From contig JAUCBJ010005844.1 of NCBI GenBank assembly GCA_032718475.1, positions 1 to 50,737 on the forward strand: 50,737 nucleotides of DNA, in the 5' to 3' direction. The stretch is from Nemertoderma westbladi (lineage: Eukaryota > Xenacoelomorpha > Nemertodermatida > Nemertodermatidae). The translations under genes and the position numbers were made by a program. Shown in pieces: positions 1 to 13,726 of the stretch; positions within the stretch are counted from its first letter, which is position 1, and each line of letters starts with the position of its first letter. A model generated the notes under the pieces. It ran no database searches. It was not told the DNA's origin and saw only the letters and a list, made by a program, of their open reading frames with translations.

Positions 1-3000
1 GAGTTCGGTGTTCGTAGTACCGAGGTTGAGAAGGTGCGTTGCTTACGAGTTCAGTGTTCGTAGTACCGAGGTTGAGAAGACGCGTTGCTTACGAGTTCAG
101 TGTTCGTAGTACCGAGGTTGAGAAGGTGCGTTGCTTACGAGTTCAGTGTTCGTAGTACCGAGGTTGAGAAGACGCGTTGCTTACGAGTTCAGTGTTCGTA
201 GTACCGAGGTTGAGAAGGTGCGTTGCTTACGAGTTCAGTGTTCGTAGTACCGAGGTTGAGAAGGTGCGTTGCTTACGAGTTCGGTGTTCGTAGTACCGAG
301 GTTGAGAAGGTGCGTTGCTTACGAGTTCAGTGTTCGTAGTACCGAGGTTGAGAAGGTGCGTTGCTTACGAGTTCGGTGTTCGTAGTACCGAGGTTGAGAA
401 GGTGCGTTGCTTACGAGTTCAGTGTTCGTAGTACCGAGGTTGAGAAGACGCGTTGCTTACGAGTTCGGTGTTCGTAGTACCGAGGTTGAGAAGGTGCGTT
501 GCTTACGAGTTCAGTGTTCGTAGTACCGAGGTTGAGAAGGTGCGTTGCTTACGAGTTCAGTGTTCGTAGTACCGAGGTTGAGAAGGTGCGTTGCTTACGA
601 GTTCAGTGTTCGTAGTACCGAGGTTGAGAAGGTGCGTTGCTTACGAGTTCGGTGTTCGTAGTACCGAGGTTGAGAAGGTGCGTTGCTTACGAGTTCAGTG
701 TTCGTAGTACCGAGGTTGAGAAGGTGCGTTGCTTACGAGTTCGGTGTTCGTAGTACCGAGGTTGAGAAGGTGCGTTGCTTACGAGTTCGGTGTTCGTAGT
801 ACCGAGGTTGAGAAGGTGCGTTGCTTACGAGTTCGGTGTTCGTAGTACCGAGGTTGAGAAGGTGCGTTGCTTACGAGTTCAGTGTTCGTAGTACCGAGGT
901 TGAGAAGGTGCGTTGCTTACGAGTTCGGTGTTCGTAGTACCGAGGTTGAGAAGGTGCGTTGCTTACGAGTTCGGTGTTCGTAGTACCGAGGTTGAGAAGG
1001 TGCGTTGCTTACGAGTTCGGTGTTCGTAGTACCGAGGTTGAGAAGGTGCGTTGCTTACGAGTTCAGTGTTCGTAGTACCGAGGTTGAGAAGGTGCGTTGC
1101 TTACGAGTTCAGTGTTCGTAGTACCGAGGTTGAGAAGGTGCGTTGCTTACGAGTTCGGTGTTCGTAGTACCGAGGTTGAGAAGGTGCGTTGCTTACGAGT
1201 TCAGTGTTCGTAGTACCGAGGTTGAGAAGGTGCGTTGCTTACGAGTTCGGTGTTCGTAGTACCGAGGTTGAGAAGGTGCGTTGCTTACGAGTTCGGTGTT
1301 CGTAGTACCGAGGTTGAGAAGGTGCGTTGCTTACGAGTTCGGTGTTCGTAGTACCGAGGTTGAGAAGGTGCGTTGCTTACGAGTTCGGTGTTCGTAGTAC
1401 CGAGGTTGAGAAGGTGCGTTGCTTACGAGTTCAGTGTTCGTAGTACCGAGGTTGAGAAGGTGCGTTGCTTACGAGTTCAGGTGTTCGTAGTACCGAGGTT
1501 GAGAAGGTGCGTTGCTTACGAGTTCGGTGTTCGTAGTACCGAGGTTGAGAAGGTGCGTTGCTTACGAGTTCAGTGTTCGTAGTACCGAGGTTGAGAAGGT
1601 GCGTTGCTTACGAGTTCGGTGTTCGTAGTACCGAGGTTGAGAAGGTGCGTTGCTTACGAGTTCGGTGTTCGTAGTACCGAGGTTGAGAAGGTGCGTTGCT
1701 TACGAGTTCAGTGTTCGTAGTACCGAGGTTGAGAAGGTGCGTTGCTTACGAGTTCGGTGTTCGTAGTACCGAGGTTGAGAAGGTGCGTTGCTTACGAGTT
1801 CGGTGTTCGTAGTACCGAGGTTGAGAAGGTGCGTTGCTTACGAGTTCGGTGTTCGTAGTACCGAGGTTGAGAAGGTGCGTTGCTTACGAGTTCAGTGTTC
1901 GTAGTACCGAGGTTGAGAAGGTGCGTTGCTTACGAGTTCGGTGTTCGTAGTACCGAGGTTGAGAAGGTGCGTTGCTTACGAGTTCAGGTGTTCGTAGTAC
2001 CGAGGTTGAGAAGGTGCGTTGCTTACGAGTTCGGTGTTCGTAGTACCGAGGTTGAGAAGGTGCGTTGCTTACGAGTTCAGTGTTCGTAGTACCGAGGTTG
2101 AGAAGGTGCGTTGCTTACGAGTTCGGTGTTCGTAGTACCGAGGTTGAGAAGGTGCGTTGCTTACGAGTTCAGTGTTCGTAGTACCGAGGTTGAGAAGGTG
2201 CGTTGCTTACGAGTTCGGTGTTCGTAGTACCGAGGTTGAGAAGGTGCGTTGCTTACGAGTTCGGTGTTCGTAGTACCGAGGTTGAGAAGGTGCGTTGCTT
2301 ACGAGTTCAGTGTTCGTAGTACCGAGGTTGAGAAGGTGCGTTGCTTACGAGTTCGGTGTTCGTAGTACCGAGGTTGAGAAGGTGCGTTGCTTACGAGTTC
2401 AGTGTTCGTAGTACCGAGGTTGAGAAGGTGCGTTGCTTACGAGTTCGGTGTTCGTAGTACCGAGGTTGAGAAGGTGCGTTGCTTACGAGTTCAGTGTTCG
2501 TAGTACCGAGGTTGAGAAGGTGCGTTGCTTACGAGTTCGGTGTTCGTAGTACCGAGGTTGAGAAGGTGCGTTGCTTACGAGTTCGGTGTTCGTAGTACCG
2601 AGGTTGAGAAGGTGCGTTGCTTACGAGTTCAGTGTTCGTAGTACCGAGGTTGAGAAGGTGCGTTGCTTACGAGTTCGGTGTTCGTAGTACCGAGGTTGAG
2701 AAGGTGCGTTGCTTACGAGTTCAGTGTTCGTAGTACCGAGGTTGAGAAGGTGCGTTGCTTACGAGTTCAGTGTTCGTAGTACCGAGGTTGAGAAGGTGCG
2801 TTGCTTACGAGTTCAGTGTTCGTAGTACCGAGGTTGAGAAGGTGCGTTGCTTACGAGTTCAGTGTTCGTAGTACCGAGGTTGAGAAGGTGCGTTGCTTAC
2901 GAGTTCGGTGTTCGTAGTACCGAGGTTGAGAAGGTGCGTTGCTTACGAGTTCAGTGTTCGTAGTACCGAGGTTGAGAAGGTGCGTTGCTTACGAGTTCGG

Positions 3001-6000
3001 TGTTCGTAGTACCGAGGTTGAGAAGGTGCGTTGCTTACGAGTTCAGGTGTTCGTAGTACCGAGGTTGAGAAGGTGCGTTGCTTACGAGTTCGGTGTTCGT
3101 AGTACCGAGGTTGAGAAGGTGCGTTGCTTACGAGTTCGGTGTTCGTAGTACCGAGGTTGAGAAGGTGCGTTGCTTACGAGTTCAGTGTTCGTAGTACCGA
3201 GGTTGAGAAGGTGCGTTGCTTACGAGTTCGGTGTTCGTAGTACCGAGGTTGAGAAGGTGCGTTGCTTACGAGTTCAGTGTTCGTAGTACCGAGGTTGAGA
3301 AGGTGCGTTGCTTACGAGTTCAGTGTTCGTAGTACCGAGGTTGAGAAGGTGCGTTGCTTACGAGTTCGGTGTTCGTAGTACCGAGGTTGAGAAGGTGCGT
3401 TGCTTACGAGTTCGGTGTTCGTAGTACCGAGGTTGAGAAGGTGCGTTGCTTACGAGTTCAGTGTTCGTAGTACCGAGGTTGAGAAGGTGCGTTGCTTACG
3501 AGTTCAGTGTTCGTAGTACCGAGGTTGAGAAGGTGCGTTGCTTACGAGTTCAGTGTTCGTAGTACCGAGGTTGAGAAGGTGCGTTGCTTACGAGTTCAGT
3601 GTTCGTAGTACCGAGGTTGAGAAGGTGCGTTGCTTACGAGTTCGGTGTTCGTAGTACCGAGGTTGAGAAGGTGCGTTGCTTACGAGTTCAGTGTTCGTAG
3701 TACCGAGGTTGAGAAGGTGCGTTGCTTACGAGTTCGGTGTTCGTAGTACCGAGGTTGAGAAGGTGCGTTGCTTACGAGTTCAGTGTTCGTAGTACCGAGG
3801 TTGAGAAGGTGCGTTGCTTACGAGTTCAGTGTTCGTAGTACCGAGGTTGAGAAGGTGCGTTGCTTACGAGTTCAGTGTTCGTAGTACCGAGGTTGAGAAG
3901 GTGCGTTGCTTACGAGTTCGGTGTTCGTAGTACCGAGGTTGAGAAGGTGCGTTGCTTACGAGTTCGGTGTTCGTAGTACCGAGGTTGAGAAGGTGCGTTG
4001 CTTACGAGTTCAGTGTTCGTAGTACCGAGGTTGAGAAGGTGCGTTGCTTACGAGTTCAGGTGTTCGTAGTACCGAGGTTGAGAAGGTGCGTTGCTTACGA
4101 GTTCAGTGTTCGTAGTACCGAGGTTGAGAAGGTGCGTTGCTTACGAGTTCAGTGTTCGTAGTACCGAGGTTGAGAAGGTGCGTTGCTTACGAGTTCAGTG
4201 TTCGTAGTACCGAGGTTGAGAAGGTGCGTTGCTTACGAGTTCGGTGTTCGTAGTACCGAGGTTGAGAAGGTGCGTTGCTTACGAGTTCAGTGTTCGTAGT
4301 ACCGAGGTTGAGAAGGTGCGTTGCTTACGAGTTCAGTGTTCGTAGTACCGAGGTTGAGAAGGTGCGTTGCTTACGAGTTCAGTGTTCGTAGTACCGAGGT
4401 TGAGAAGGTGCGTTGCTTACGAGTTCGGTGTTCGTAGTACCGAGGTTGAGAAGGTGCGTTGCTTACGAGTTCGGTGTTCGTAGTACCGAGGTTGAGAAGG
4501 TGCGTTGCTTACGAGTTCAGTGTTCGTAGTACCGAGGTTGAGAAGGTGCGTTGCTTACGAGTTCAGTGTTCGTAGTACCGAGGTTGAGAAGGTGCGTTGC
4601 TTACGAGTTCGGTGTTCGTAGTACCGAGGTTGAGAAGGTGCGTTGCTTACGAGTTCAGTGTTCGTAGTACCGAGGTTGAGAAGGTGCGTTGCTTACGAGT
4701 TCGGTGTTCGTAGTACCGAGGTTGAGAAGGTGCGTTGCTTACGAGTTCAGTGTTCGTAGTACCGAGGTTGAGAAGGTGCGTTGCTTACGAGTTCAGTGTT
4801 CGTAGTACCGAGGTTGAGAAGGTGCGTTGCTTACGAGTTCAGTGTTCGTAGTACCGAGGTTGAGAAGGTGCGTTGCTTACGAGTTCAGTGTTCGTAGTAC
4901 CGAGGTTGAGAAGGTGCGTTGCTTACGAGTTCAGTGTTCGTAGTACCGAGGTTGAGAAGGTGCGTTGCTTACGAGTTCAGTGTTCGTAGTACCGAGGTTG
5001 AGAAGGTGCGTTGCTTACGAGTTCAGTGTTCGTAGTACCGAGGTTGAGAAGGTGCGTTGCTTACGAGTTCGGTGTTCGTAGTACCGAGGTTGAGAAGGTG
5101 CGTTGCTTACGAGTTCGGTGTTCGTAGTACCGAGGTTGAGAAGGTGCGTTGCTTACGAGTTCAGTGTTCGTAGTACCGAGGTTGAGAAGGTGCGTTGCTT
5201 ACGAGTTCGGTGTTCGTAGTACCGAGGTTGAGAAGGTGCGTTGCTTACGAGTTCAGTGTTCGTAGTACCGAGGTTGAGAAGGTGCGTTGCTTACGAGTTC
5301 AGTGTTCGTAGTACCGAGGTTGAGAAGGTGCGTTGCTTACGAGTTCGGTGTTCGTAGTACCGAGGTTGAGAAGGTGCGTTGCTTACGAGTTCAGTGTTCG
5401 TAGTACCGAGGTTGAGAAGGTGCGTTGCTTACGAGTTCAGTGTTCGTAGTACCGAGGTTGAGAAGGTGCGTTGCTTACGAGTTCGGTGTTCGTAGTACCG
5501 AGGTTGAGAAGGTGCGTTGCTTACGAGTTCAGTGTTCGTAGTACCGAGGTTGAGAAGGTGCGTTGCTTACGAGTTCGGTGTTCGTAGTACCGAGGTTGAG
5601 AAGGTGCGTTGCTTACGAGTTCAGTGTTCGTAGTACCGAGGTTGAGAAGGTGCGTTGCTTACGAGTTCAGTGTTCGTAGTACCGAGGTTGAGAAGGTGCG
5701 TTGCTTACGAGTTCGGTGTTCGTAGTACCGAGGTTGAGAAGGTGCGTTGCTTACGAGTTCGGTGTTCGTAGTACCGAGGTTGAGAAGGTGCGTTGCTTAC
5801 GAGTTCAGTGTTCGTAGTACCGAGGTTGAGAAGGTGCGTTGCTTACGAGTTCGGTGTTCGTAGTACCGAGGTTGAGAAGGTGCGTTGCTTACGAGTTCAG
5901 GTGTTCGTAGTACCGAGGTTGAGAAGGTGCGTTGCTTACGAGTTCGGTGTTCGTAGTACCGAGGTTGAGAAGGTGCGTTGCTTACGAGTTCAGTGTTCGT

Positions 6001-9000
6001 AGTACCGAGGTTGAGAAGGTGCGTTGCTTACGAGTTCGGTGTTCGTAGTACCGAGGTTGAGAAGGTGCGTTGCTTACGAGTTCGGTGTTCGTAGTACCGA
6101 GGTTGAGAAGGTGCGTTGCTTACGAGTTCAGTGTTCGTAGTACCGAGGTTGAGAAGGTGCGTTGCTTACGAGTTCGGTGTTCGTAGTACCGAGGTTGAGA
6201 AGGTGCGTTGCTTACGAGTTCAGTGTTCGTAGTACCGAGGTTGAGAAGGTGCGTTGCTTACGAGTTCAGGTGTTCGTAGTACCGAGGTTGAGAAGGTGCG
6301 TTGCTTACGAGTTCAGTGTTCGTAGTACCGAGGTTGAGAAGGTGCGTTGCTTACGAGTTCAGTGTTCGTAGTACCGAGGTTGAGAAGGTGCGTTGCTTAC
6401 GAGTTCAGTGTTCGTAGTACCGAGGTTGAGAAGGTGCGTTGCTTACGAGTTCGGTGTTCGTAGTACCGAGGTTGAGAAGGTGCGTTGCTTACGAGTTCAG
6501 TGTTCGTAGTACCGAGGTTGAGAAGGTGCGTTGCTTACGAGTTCAGTGTTCGTAGTACCGAGGTTGAGAAGGTGCGTTGCTTACGAGTTCGGTGTTCGTA
6601 GTACCGAGGTTGAGAAGGTGCGTTGCTTACGAGTTCGGTGTTCGTAGTACCGAGGTTGAGAAGGTGCGTTGCTTACGAGTTCAGTGTTCGTAGTACCGAG
6701 GTTGAGAAGGTGCGTTGCTTACGAGTTCGGTGTTCGTAGTACCGAGGTTGAGAAGGTGCGTTGCTTACGAGTTCAGTGTTCGTAGTACCGAGGTTGAGAA
6801 GGTGCGTTGCTTACGAGTTCGGTGTTCGTAGTACCGAGGTTGAGAAGGTGCGTTGCTTACGAGTTCGGTGTTCGTAGTACCGAGGTTGAGAAGGTGCGTT
6901 GCTTACGAGTTCGGTGTTCGTAGTACCGAGGTTGAGAAGGTGCGTTGCTTACGAGTTCGGTGTTCGTAGTACCGAGGTTGAGAAGGTGCGTTGCTTACGA
7001 GTTCAGTGTTCGTAGTACCGAGGTTGAGAAGGTGCGTTGCTTACGAGTTCGGTGTTCGTAGTACCGAGGTTGAGAAGGTGCGTTGCTTACGAGTTCGGTG
7101 TTCGTAGTACCGAGGTTGAGAAGGTGCGTTGCTTACGAGTTCGGTGTTCGTAGTACCGAGGTTGAGAAGGTGCGTTGCTTACGAGTTCGGTGTTCGTAGT
7201 ACCGAGGTTGAGAAGGTGCGTTGCTTACGAGTTCGGTGTTCGTAGTACCGAGGTTGAGAAGGTGCGTTGCTTACGAGTTCAGTGTTCGTAGTACCGAGGT
7301 TGAGAAGGTGCGTTGCTTACGAGTTCAGTGTTCGTAGTACCGAGGTTGAGAAGGTGCGTTGCTTACGAGTTCAGTGTTCGTAGTACCGAGGTTGAGAAGG
7401 TGCGTTGCTTACGAGTTCGGTGTTCGTAGTACCGAGGTTGAGAAGGTGCGTTGCTTACGAGTTCAGTGTTCGTAGTACCGAGGTTGAGAAGGTGCGTTGC
7501 TTACGAGTTCAGTGTTCGTAGTACCGAGGTTGAGAAGGTGCGTTGCTTACGAGTTCAGTGTTCGTAGTACCGAGGTTGAGAAGGTGCGTTGCTTACGAGT
7601 TCAGTGTTCGTAGTACCGAGGTTGAGAAGGTGCGTTGCTTACGAGTTCAGTGTTCGTAGTACCGAGGTTGAGAAGGTGCGTTGCTTACGAGTTCAGTGTT
7701 CGTAGTACCGAGGTTGAGAAGGTGCGTTGCTTACGAGTTCAGTGTTCGTAGTACCGAGGTTGAGAAGGTGCGTTGCTTACGAGTTCGGTGTTCGTAGTAC
7801 CGAGGTTGAGAAGGTGCGTTGCTTACGAGTTCGGTGTTCGTAGTACCGAGGTTGAGAAGGTGCGTTGCTTACGAGTTCAGTGTTCGTAGTACCGAGGTTG
7901 AGAAGGTGCGTTGCTTACGAGTTCGGTGTTCGTAGTACCGAGGTTGAGAAGGTGCGTTGCTTACGAGTTCAGTGTTCGTAGTACCGAGGTTGAGAAGGTG
8001 CGTTGCTTACGAGTTCAGTGTTCGTAGTACCGAGGTTGAGAAGGTGCGTTGCTTACGAGTTCGGTGTTCGTAGTACCGAGGTTGAGAAGGTGCGTTGCTT
8101 ACGAGTTCAGTGTTCGTAGTACCGAGGTTGAGAAGGTGCGTTGCTTACGAGTTCGGTGTTCGTAGTACCGAGGTTGAGAAGGTGCGTTGCTTACGAGTTC
8201 AGTGTTCGTAGTACCGAGGTGGAGAAGGTGCGTTGCTTACGAGTTCAGTGTTCGTAGTACCGAGGTTGAGAAGGTGCGTTGCTTACGAGTTCGGTGTTCG
8301 TAGTACCGAGGTGGAGAAGGTGCGTTGCTTACGAGTTCGGTGTTCGTAGTACCGAGGTTGAGAAGGTGCGTTGCTTACGAGTTCGGTGTTCGTAGTACCG
8401 AGGTTGAGAAGGTGCGTTGCTTACGAGTTCAGTGTCGTACTACCGAGGTTGAGAAGGTGCGTTGCTTACGAGTTCAGTGTTCGTAGTACCGAGGTTGAGA
8501 AGGTGCGTGCTTACGAGTTCGGTGTTCGTAGTACCGAGGTTGAGAAGGTGCGTTGCTTACGAGTTCGGTGTTCGTAGTACCGAGGTTGAGAAGGTGCGTT
8601 GCTTACGAGTTCAGTGTTCGTAGTACCGAGGTTGAGAAGGTGCGTTGCTTACGAGTTCGGTGTTCGTAGTACCGAGGTTGAGAAGGTGCGTTGCTTACGA
8701 GTTCAGTGTTCGTAGTACCGAGGTTGAGAAGGTGCGTTGCTTACGAGTTCAGTGTTCGTAGTACCGAGGTTGAGAAGGTGCGTTGCTTACGAGTTCGGTG
8801 TTCGTAGTACCGAGGTTGAGAAGGTGCGTTGCTTACGAGTTCGGTGTTCGTAGTACCGAGGTTGAGAAGGTGCGTTGCTTACGAGTTCAGTGTTCGTAGT
8901 ACCGAGGTTGAGAAGGTGCGTTGCTTACGAGTTCAGTGTTCGTAGTACCGAGGTTGAGAAGGTGCGTTGCTTACGAGTTCGGTGTTCGTAGTACCGAGGT

Positions 9001-9557
9001 TGAGAAGGTGCGTTGCTTACGAGTTCGGTGTTCGTAGTACCGAGGTTGAGAAGGTGCGTTGCTTACGAGTTCAGTGTTCGTAGTACCGAGGTTGAGAAGG
9101 TGCGTTGCTTACGAGTTCGGTGTTCGTAGTACCGAGGTTGAGAAGGTGCGTTGCTTACGAGTTCAGTGTTCGTAGTACCGAGGTTGAGAAGGTGCGTTGC
9201 TTACGAGTTCAGTTTTCGTAGTACCGAGGTTGAGAAGGTGCGTTGCTTACGAGTTCAGTGTTCGTAGTACCGAGGTTGAGAAGGTGCGTTGCTTACGAGT
9301 TCGGTGTTCGTAGTACCGAGGTTGAGAAGGTGCGTTGCTTACGAGTTCAGTGTTCGTAGTACCGAGGTTGAGAAGGTGCGTTGCTTACGAGTTCGGTGTT
9401 CGTAGTACCGAGGTTGAGAAGGTGCGTTGCTTACGAGTTCGGTGTTCGTAGTACCGAGGTTGAGAAGGTGCGTTGCTTACGAGTTCGGTGTTCGTAGTAC
9501 CGAGGTTGAGAAGGTGCGTTGCTTACGAGTTCGGTGTTCGTAGTACCGAGGTTGAGA

Positions 9558-11449
9558 AGGTGCGTTGCTTACGAGTTCAGTGTTCGTAGTACCGAGGTTG
9601 AGAAGGTGCGTTGCTTACGAGTTCGGTGTTCGTACTACCGAGGTTGAGAAGGTGCGTTGCGTACGAGTTCGGTGTTCGTAGTACCGAGGTTGAGAAGGTG
9701 CGTTGCTTACGAGTTCAGTGTTCGTAGTACCGAGGTTGAGAAGGTGCGTTGCTTACGAGTTCGGTGTTCGTAGTACCGAGGTTGAGAAGGTGCGTTGCTT
9801 ACGAGTTCGGTGTTCGTAGTACCGAGGTGGAGAAGGTGCGTTGCTTACGAGTTCAGTGTTCGTAGTACCGAGGTTGAGAAGGTGCGTTGCTTACGAGTTC
9901 GGTGTTCGTAGTACCGAGGTTGAGAAGGTGCGTTGCGTACGAGTTCGGTGTTCGTAGTACCGAGGTTGAGAAGGTGCGTTGCGTACGAGTTCGGTGTTCG
10001 TAGTACCGAGGTTGAGAAGGTGCGTTGCTTACGAGTTCAGTGTTCGTAGTACCGAGGTTGAGAAGGTGCGTTGCGTACGAGTTCGGTGTTCGTAGTACCG
10101 AGGTTGAGAAGGTGCGTTGCGTACGAGTTCGGTGTTCGTAGTACCGAGGTTGAGAAGGTGCGTTGCGTACGAGTTCGGTGTTCGTAGTACCGAGGTTGAG
10201 AAGGTGCGTTGCTTACGAGTTCGGTGTTCGTAGTACCGAGGTGGAGAAGGTGCGTTGCTTACGAGTTCGGTGTTCGTAGTACCGAGGTTGAGAAGGTGCG
10301 TTGCTTACGAGTTCAGTGTTCGTAGTACCGAGGTTGAGAAGGTGCGTTGCTTACGAGTTCAGTGTTCGTAGTACCGAGGTTGAGAAGGTGCGTTGCTTAC
10401 GAGTTCAGTGTCGTAGTACCGAGGTTGAGAAGGTGCGTTGCTTACGAGTTCGGTGTTCGTAGTACCGAGGTGGAGAAGGTGCGTTGCTTACGAGTTCGGT
10501 GTTCGTAGTACCGAGGTTGAGAAGGTGCGTTGCTTACGAGTTCAGTATTCGTAGTACCGAGGTTGAGAAGGTGCGTTGCTTACGAGTTCAGTGTTCGTAG
10601 TACCGAGGTTGAGAAGGTGCGTTGCTTACGAGTTCAGTGTCGTAGTACCGAGGTTGAGAAGGTGCGTTGCTTACGAGTTCAGTGTTCGTAGTACCGAGGT
10701 TGAGAAGGTGCGTTGCTTACGAGTTCAGTATTCGTAGTACCGAGGTTGAGAAGGTGCGTTGCTTACGAGTTCAGTGTTCGTAGTACCGAGGTTGAGAAGG
10801 TGCGTTGCTTACGAGTTCAGTGTCGTAGTACCGAGGTTGAGAAGGTGCGTTGCTTACGAGTTCAGTGTTCGTAGTACCGAGTTTGAGAAGGTGCGTTGCT
10901 TACGAGTTCAGTGTTCGTAGTACCGAGGTTGAGAAGGTGCGTTGCTTACGAGTTCAGTATTCGTAGTACCGAGGTTGAGAAGGTGCGTTGCTTACGAGTT
11001 CAGTGTTCGTAGTACCGAGGTTGAGAAGGTGCGTTGCTTACGAGTTCAGTGTTCGTAGTACCGAGGTTGAGAAGGTGCGTTGCTCACGAGTTCAGTGTTC
11101 GTAGTACCGAGTTTGAGAAGGTGCGTTGCTTACGAGTTCAGTGTTCGTAGTACCGAGGTTGAGAAGGTGCGTTGCTTACGAGTTCAGTGTTCGTAGTACC
11201 GAGGTTGAGAAGGTGCGTTGCTTACGAGTTCAGTATTCGTAGTACCGAGGTTGAGAAGGTGCGTTGCTTACGAGTTCAGTGTTCGTAGTACCGAGGTTGA
11301 GAAGGTGCGTTGCTCACGAGTTCAGTGTTCGTAGTACCGAGGTTGAGAAGGTGCGTTGCGTACGAGTTCAGTGTTCGTAGTACCGAGGTTGAGAAGGTGC
11401 GTTGCTCACGAGTTCAGTGTTCGTAGTACCGAGGTTGAGAAGGTGCGTT
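9558..11449. repeat. Segmental copy 1 within satellite A (offset 6046)
   Basis: This stretch matches 15604-17495 at a constant offset of 6046 bp. The same rare variants line up: CGTACTACC, the runs of GCGTACG, the one-base GTGTCG deletions, TTCAGTATTCG and GCTCACGAG. I saw a single-base difference at 10318 (G) against 16364 (A). The copies lie on opposite sides of the LINE, which is not duplicated. Confidence 0.85.
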
Positions 11450-11880
11450 GCTTACGAGTTCAGTGTTCGTAGTACCGAGGTGGAGAAGGTGCGTTGCTTA
11501 CGAGTTCAGTGTTCGTAGTACCGAGGTTGAGAAGGTGCGTTGCTTACGAGTTCGGTGTTCGTAGTACCGAGGTGGAGAAGGTGCGTTGCTTACGAGTTCA
11601 GTGTTCGTAGTACCGAGGTTGAGAAGGTGCGTTGCTTACGAGTTCGGTGTTCGTAGTACCGAGGTTGAGAAGGTGCGTTGCTTACGAGTTCAGTGTTCGT
11701 AGTACCGAGGTGGAGAAGGTGCGTTGCTTACGAGTTCAGTGTTCGTAGTACCGAGGTTGAGAAGGTGCGTTGCTTACGAGTTCGGTGTTCGTAGTACCGA
11801 GGTGGAGAAGGTGCGTTGTTTACGAGTTCGGTGTTCGTAGTACCGAGGTAGAGAAGGTGCGTTGCTTACGAGTTCGGTGT

Positions 11881-13557
11881 TCGTATTACCGAGGTTGCGA
11901 AGGTGCGTTGCTTACGAGTTCAGTGTCGTACTACCGAGGTTGAGAAGGTGCGTTGCTTACGAGTTCAGTGTTCGTAGTACCGAGGTTGAGAAGGTGCGTT
12001 GAGTTCGGTGTTCGTAGTACCGAGGTTGAGAAGGTGCGTTGCTTACGAGTTCGGTGTTCGTAGTACCGAGGTTGAGAAGGTGCGTTGCTTACGAGTTCAG
12101 TGTTCGTAGTACCGAGGTGGAGAAGGTGCGTTGCTTACGAGTTCGGTGTTCGTAGTACCGAGGTTGAGAAGGTGCGTTGCTTACGAGTTCAGTGTTCGTA
12201 GTACCGAGGTTGAGAAGGTGCGTTGCTTACGAGTTCAGTGTTCGTAGTACCGAGGTTGAGAAGGTGCGTTGCTTACGAGTTCGGTGTTCGTAGTACCGAG
12301 GTTGAGAAGGTGCGTTGCTTACGAGTTCAGTGTTCGTAGTACCGAGGTGGAGAAGGTGCGTTGCTTACGAGTTCAGTGTTCGTAGTACCGAGGTTGAGAA
12401 GGTGCGTTGCTTACGAGTTCGGTGTTCGTAGTACCGAGGTGGAGAAGGTGCGTTGCTTACGAGTTCAGTGTTCGTAGTACCGAGGTTGAGAAGGTGCGTT
12501 GCTTACGAGTTCGGTGTTCGTAGTACCGAGGTTGAGAAGGTGCGTTGCTTACGAGTTCAGTGTTCGTAGTACCGAGGTGGAGAAGGTGCGTTGCTTACGA
12601 GTTCAGTGTTCGTAGTACCGAGGTTGAGAAGGTGCGTTGCTTACGAGTTCGGTGTTCGTAGTACCGAGGTGGAGAAGGTGCGTTGTTTACGAGTTCGGTG
12701 TTCGTAGTACCGAGGTTGAGAAGGTGCGTTGCTTACGAGTTCGGTGTTCGTATTACCGAGGTTGCGAAGGTGCGTTGCTTACGAGTTCAGTGTCGTAGTA
12801 CCGAGGTTGAGAAGGTGCGTTGCTTACGAGTTCGGTGTTCGTAGTACCGAGGTGGAGAAGGTGCGTTGCTTACGAGTTCGGTGTTCGTAGTACCGAGGTG
12901 GAGAAGGTGCGTTGCTTACGAGTTCAGTGTTCGTAGTACCGAGGTTGAGAAGGTGCGTTGCTTACGAGTTCGGTGTTCGTAGTACCGAGGTTGAGAAGGT
13001 GCGTTGCTTACGAGTTCAGTGTTCGTAGTACCGAGGTGGAGAAGGTGCGTTGCTTACGAGTTCAGTGTTCGTAGTACCGAGGTTGAGAAGGTGCGTTGCT
13101 TACGAGTTCGGTGTTCGTAGTACCGAGGTGGAGAAGGTGCGTTGCTTACGAGTTCAGTGTTCGTAGTACCGAGGTTGAGAAGGTGCGTTGCTTACGAGTT
13201 CGGTGTTCGTAGTACCGAGGTTGAGAAGGTGCGTTGCTTACGAGTTCAGTGTTCGTAGTACCGAGGTGGAGAAGGTGCGTTGCTTACGAGTTCAGTGTTC
13301 GTAGTACCGAGGTTGAGAAGGTGCGTTGCTTACGAGTTCGGTGTTCGTAGTACCGAGGTGGAGAAGGTGCGTTGTTTACGAGTTCGGTGTTCGTAGTACC
13401 GAGGTTGAGAAGGTGCGTTGCTTACGAGTTCGGTGTTCGTATTACCGAGGTTGCGAAGGTGCGTTGCTTACGAGTTCAGTGTCGTACTACCGAGGTTGAG
13501 AAGGTGCGTTGCTTACGAGTTCAGTGTTCGTAGTACCGAGGTTGAGAAGGTGCGTTG
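11881..13557. repeat. Higher-order repeat region of satellite A (about 690 bp)
   Basis: A rare run of variants (CGTATTACCGAGGTTGCGAAGG followed by the GTGTCG deletion) recurs at 11881, 12748 and 13437. The last interval is 689 bp, which is 15 monomers minus one base. A truncated monomer junction, GCGTTGAGTTCGG, recurs at 12001 and 13557, 1556 bp apart, the same offset as 11881 to 13437. Blocks of about 15 monomers were therefore copied as units. Confidence 0.8.
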
Positions 13558-13711
13558 AGTTCGGTGTTCGTAGTACCGAGGTTGAGAAGGTGCGTTGCTT
13601 ACGAGTTCGGTGTTCGTAGTACCGAGGTTGAGAAGGTGCGTTGCTTACGAGTTCAGTGTTCGTAGTACCGAGGTGGAGAAGGTGCGTTGCTTACGAGTTC
13701 GGTGTTCGTAG

Positions 13712-13726
13712 TACCGAGGTTGAGAA
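13712..13726. repeat. Target-site duplication, left copy
   Basis: The 15 bases TACCGAGGTTGAGAA directly abut the 3' end of the LINE and recur at 14716-14730 directly against its 5' truncation point. Without a duplication the right flank would resume with GGTGCG, so the 15-base overlap is the expected trace of target-primed insertion into one monomer. Confidence 0.85.

Larger units (their letters stand above)
1..13726. repeat. Satellite A, 46-bp tandem array, left block
   Basis: About 298 head-to-tail copies of a 46-bp monomer whose core reads GTAGTACCGAGGTTGAGAAG. The array is already running at position 1, so its left edge lies outside the window. From 1 to about 8200 copies are almost identical. 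They differ mainly by A or G in TTC(A/G)GTG, with six copies carrying one extra G (near 1480, 1986, 3044, 4059, 5900 and 6268). From about 8220 onward variants increase: GAGGTGG for GAGGTTG, GCGTACG for GCTTACG, CGTACTACC and CGTATTACC for CGTAGTACC, and one-base deletions giving GTGTCG. The monomer is G-rich on the plus strand (17 G against 7 C) and holds four or five CpGs. Short 69-residue ORFs here arise only where the extra G shifts frame, so no gene is called. Confidence 0.98.

Noticed and set aside
1373-8577. Seven 68-69-residue plus-strand ORFs in satellite A
   Set aside because: Each appears only where a one-base indel lets two stop-free stretches join. The sequences are repeats of the monomer.
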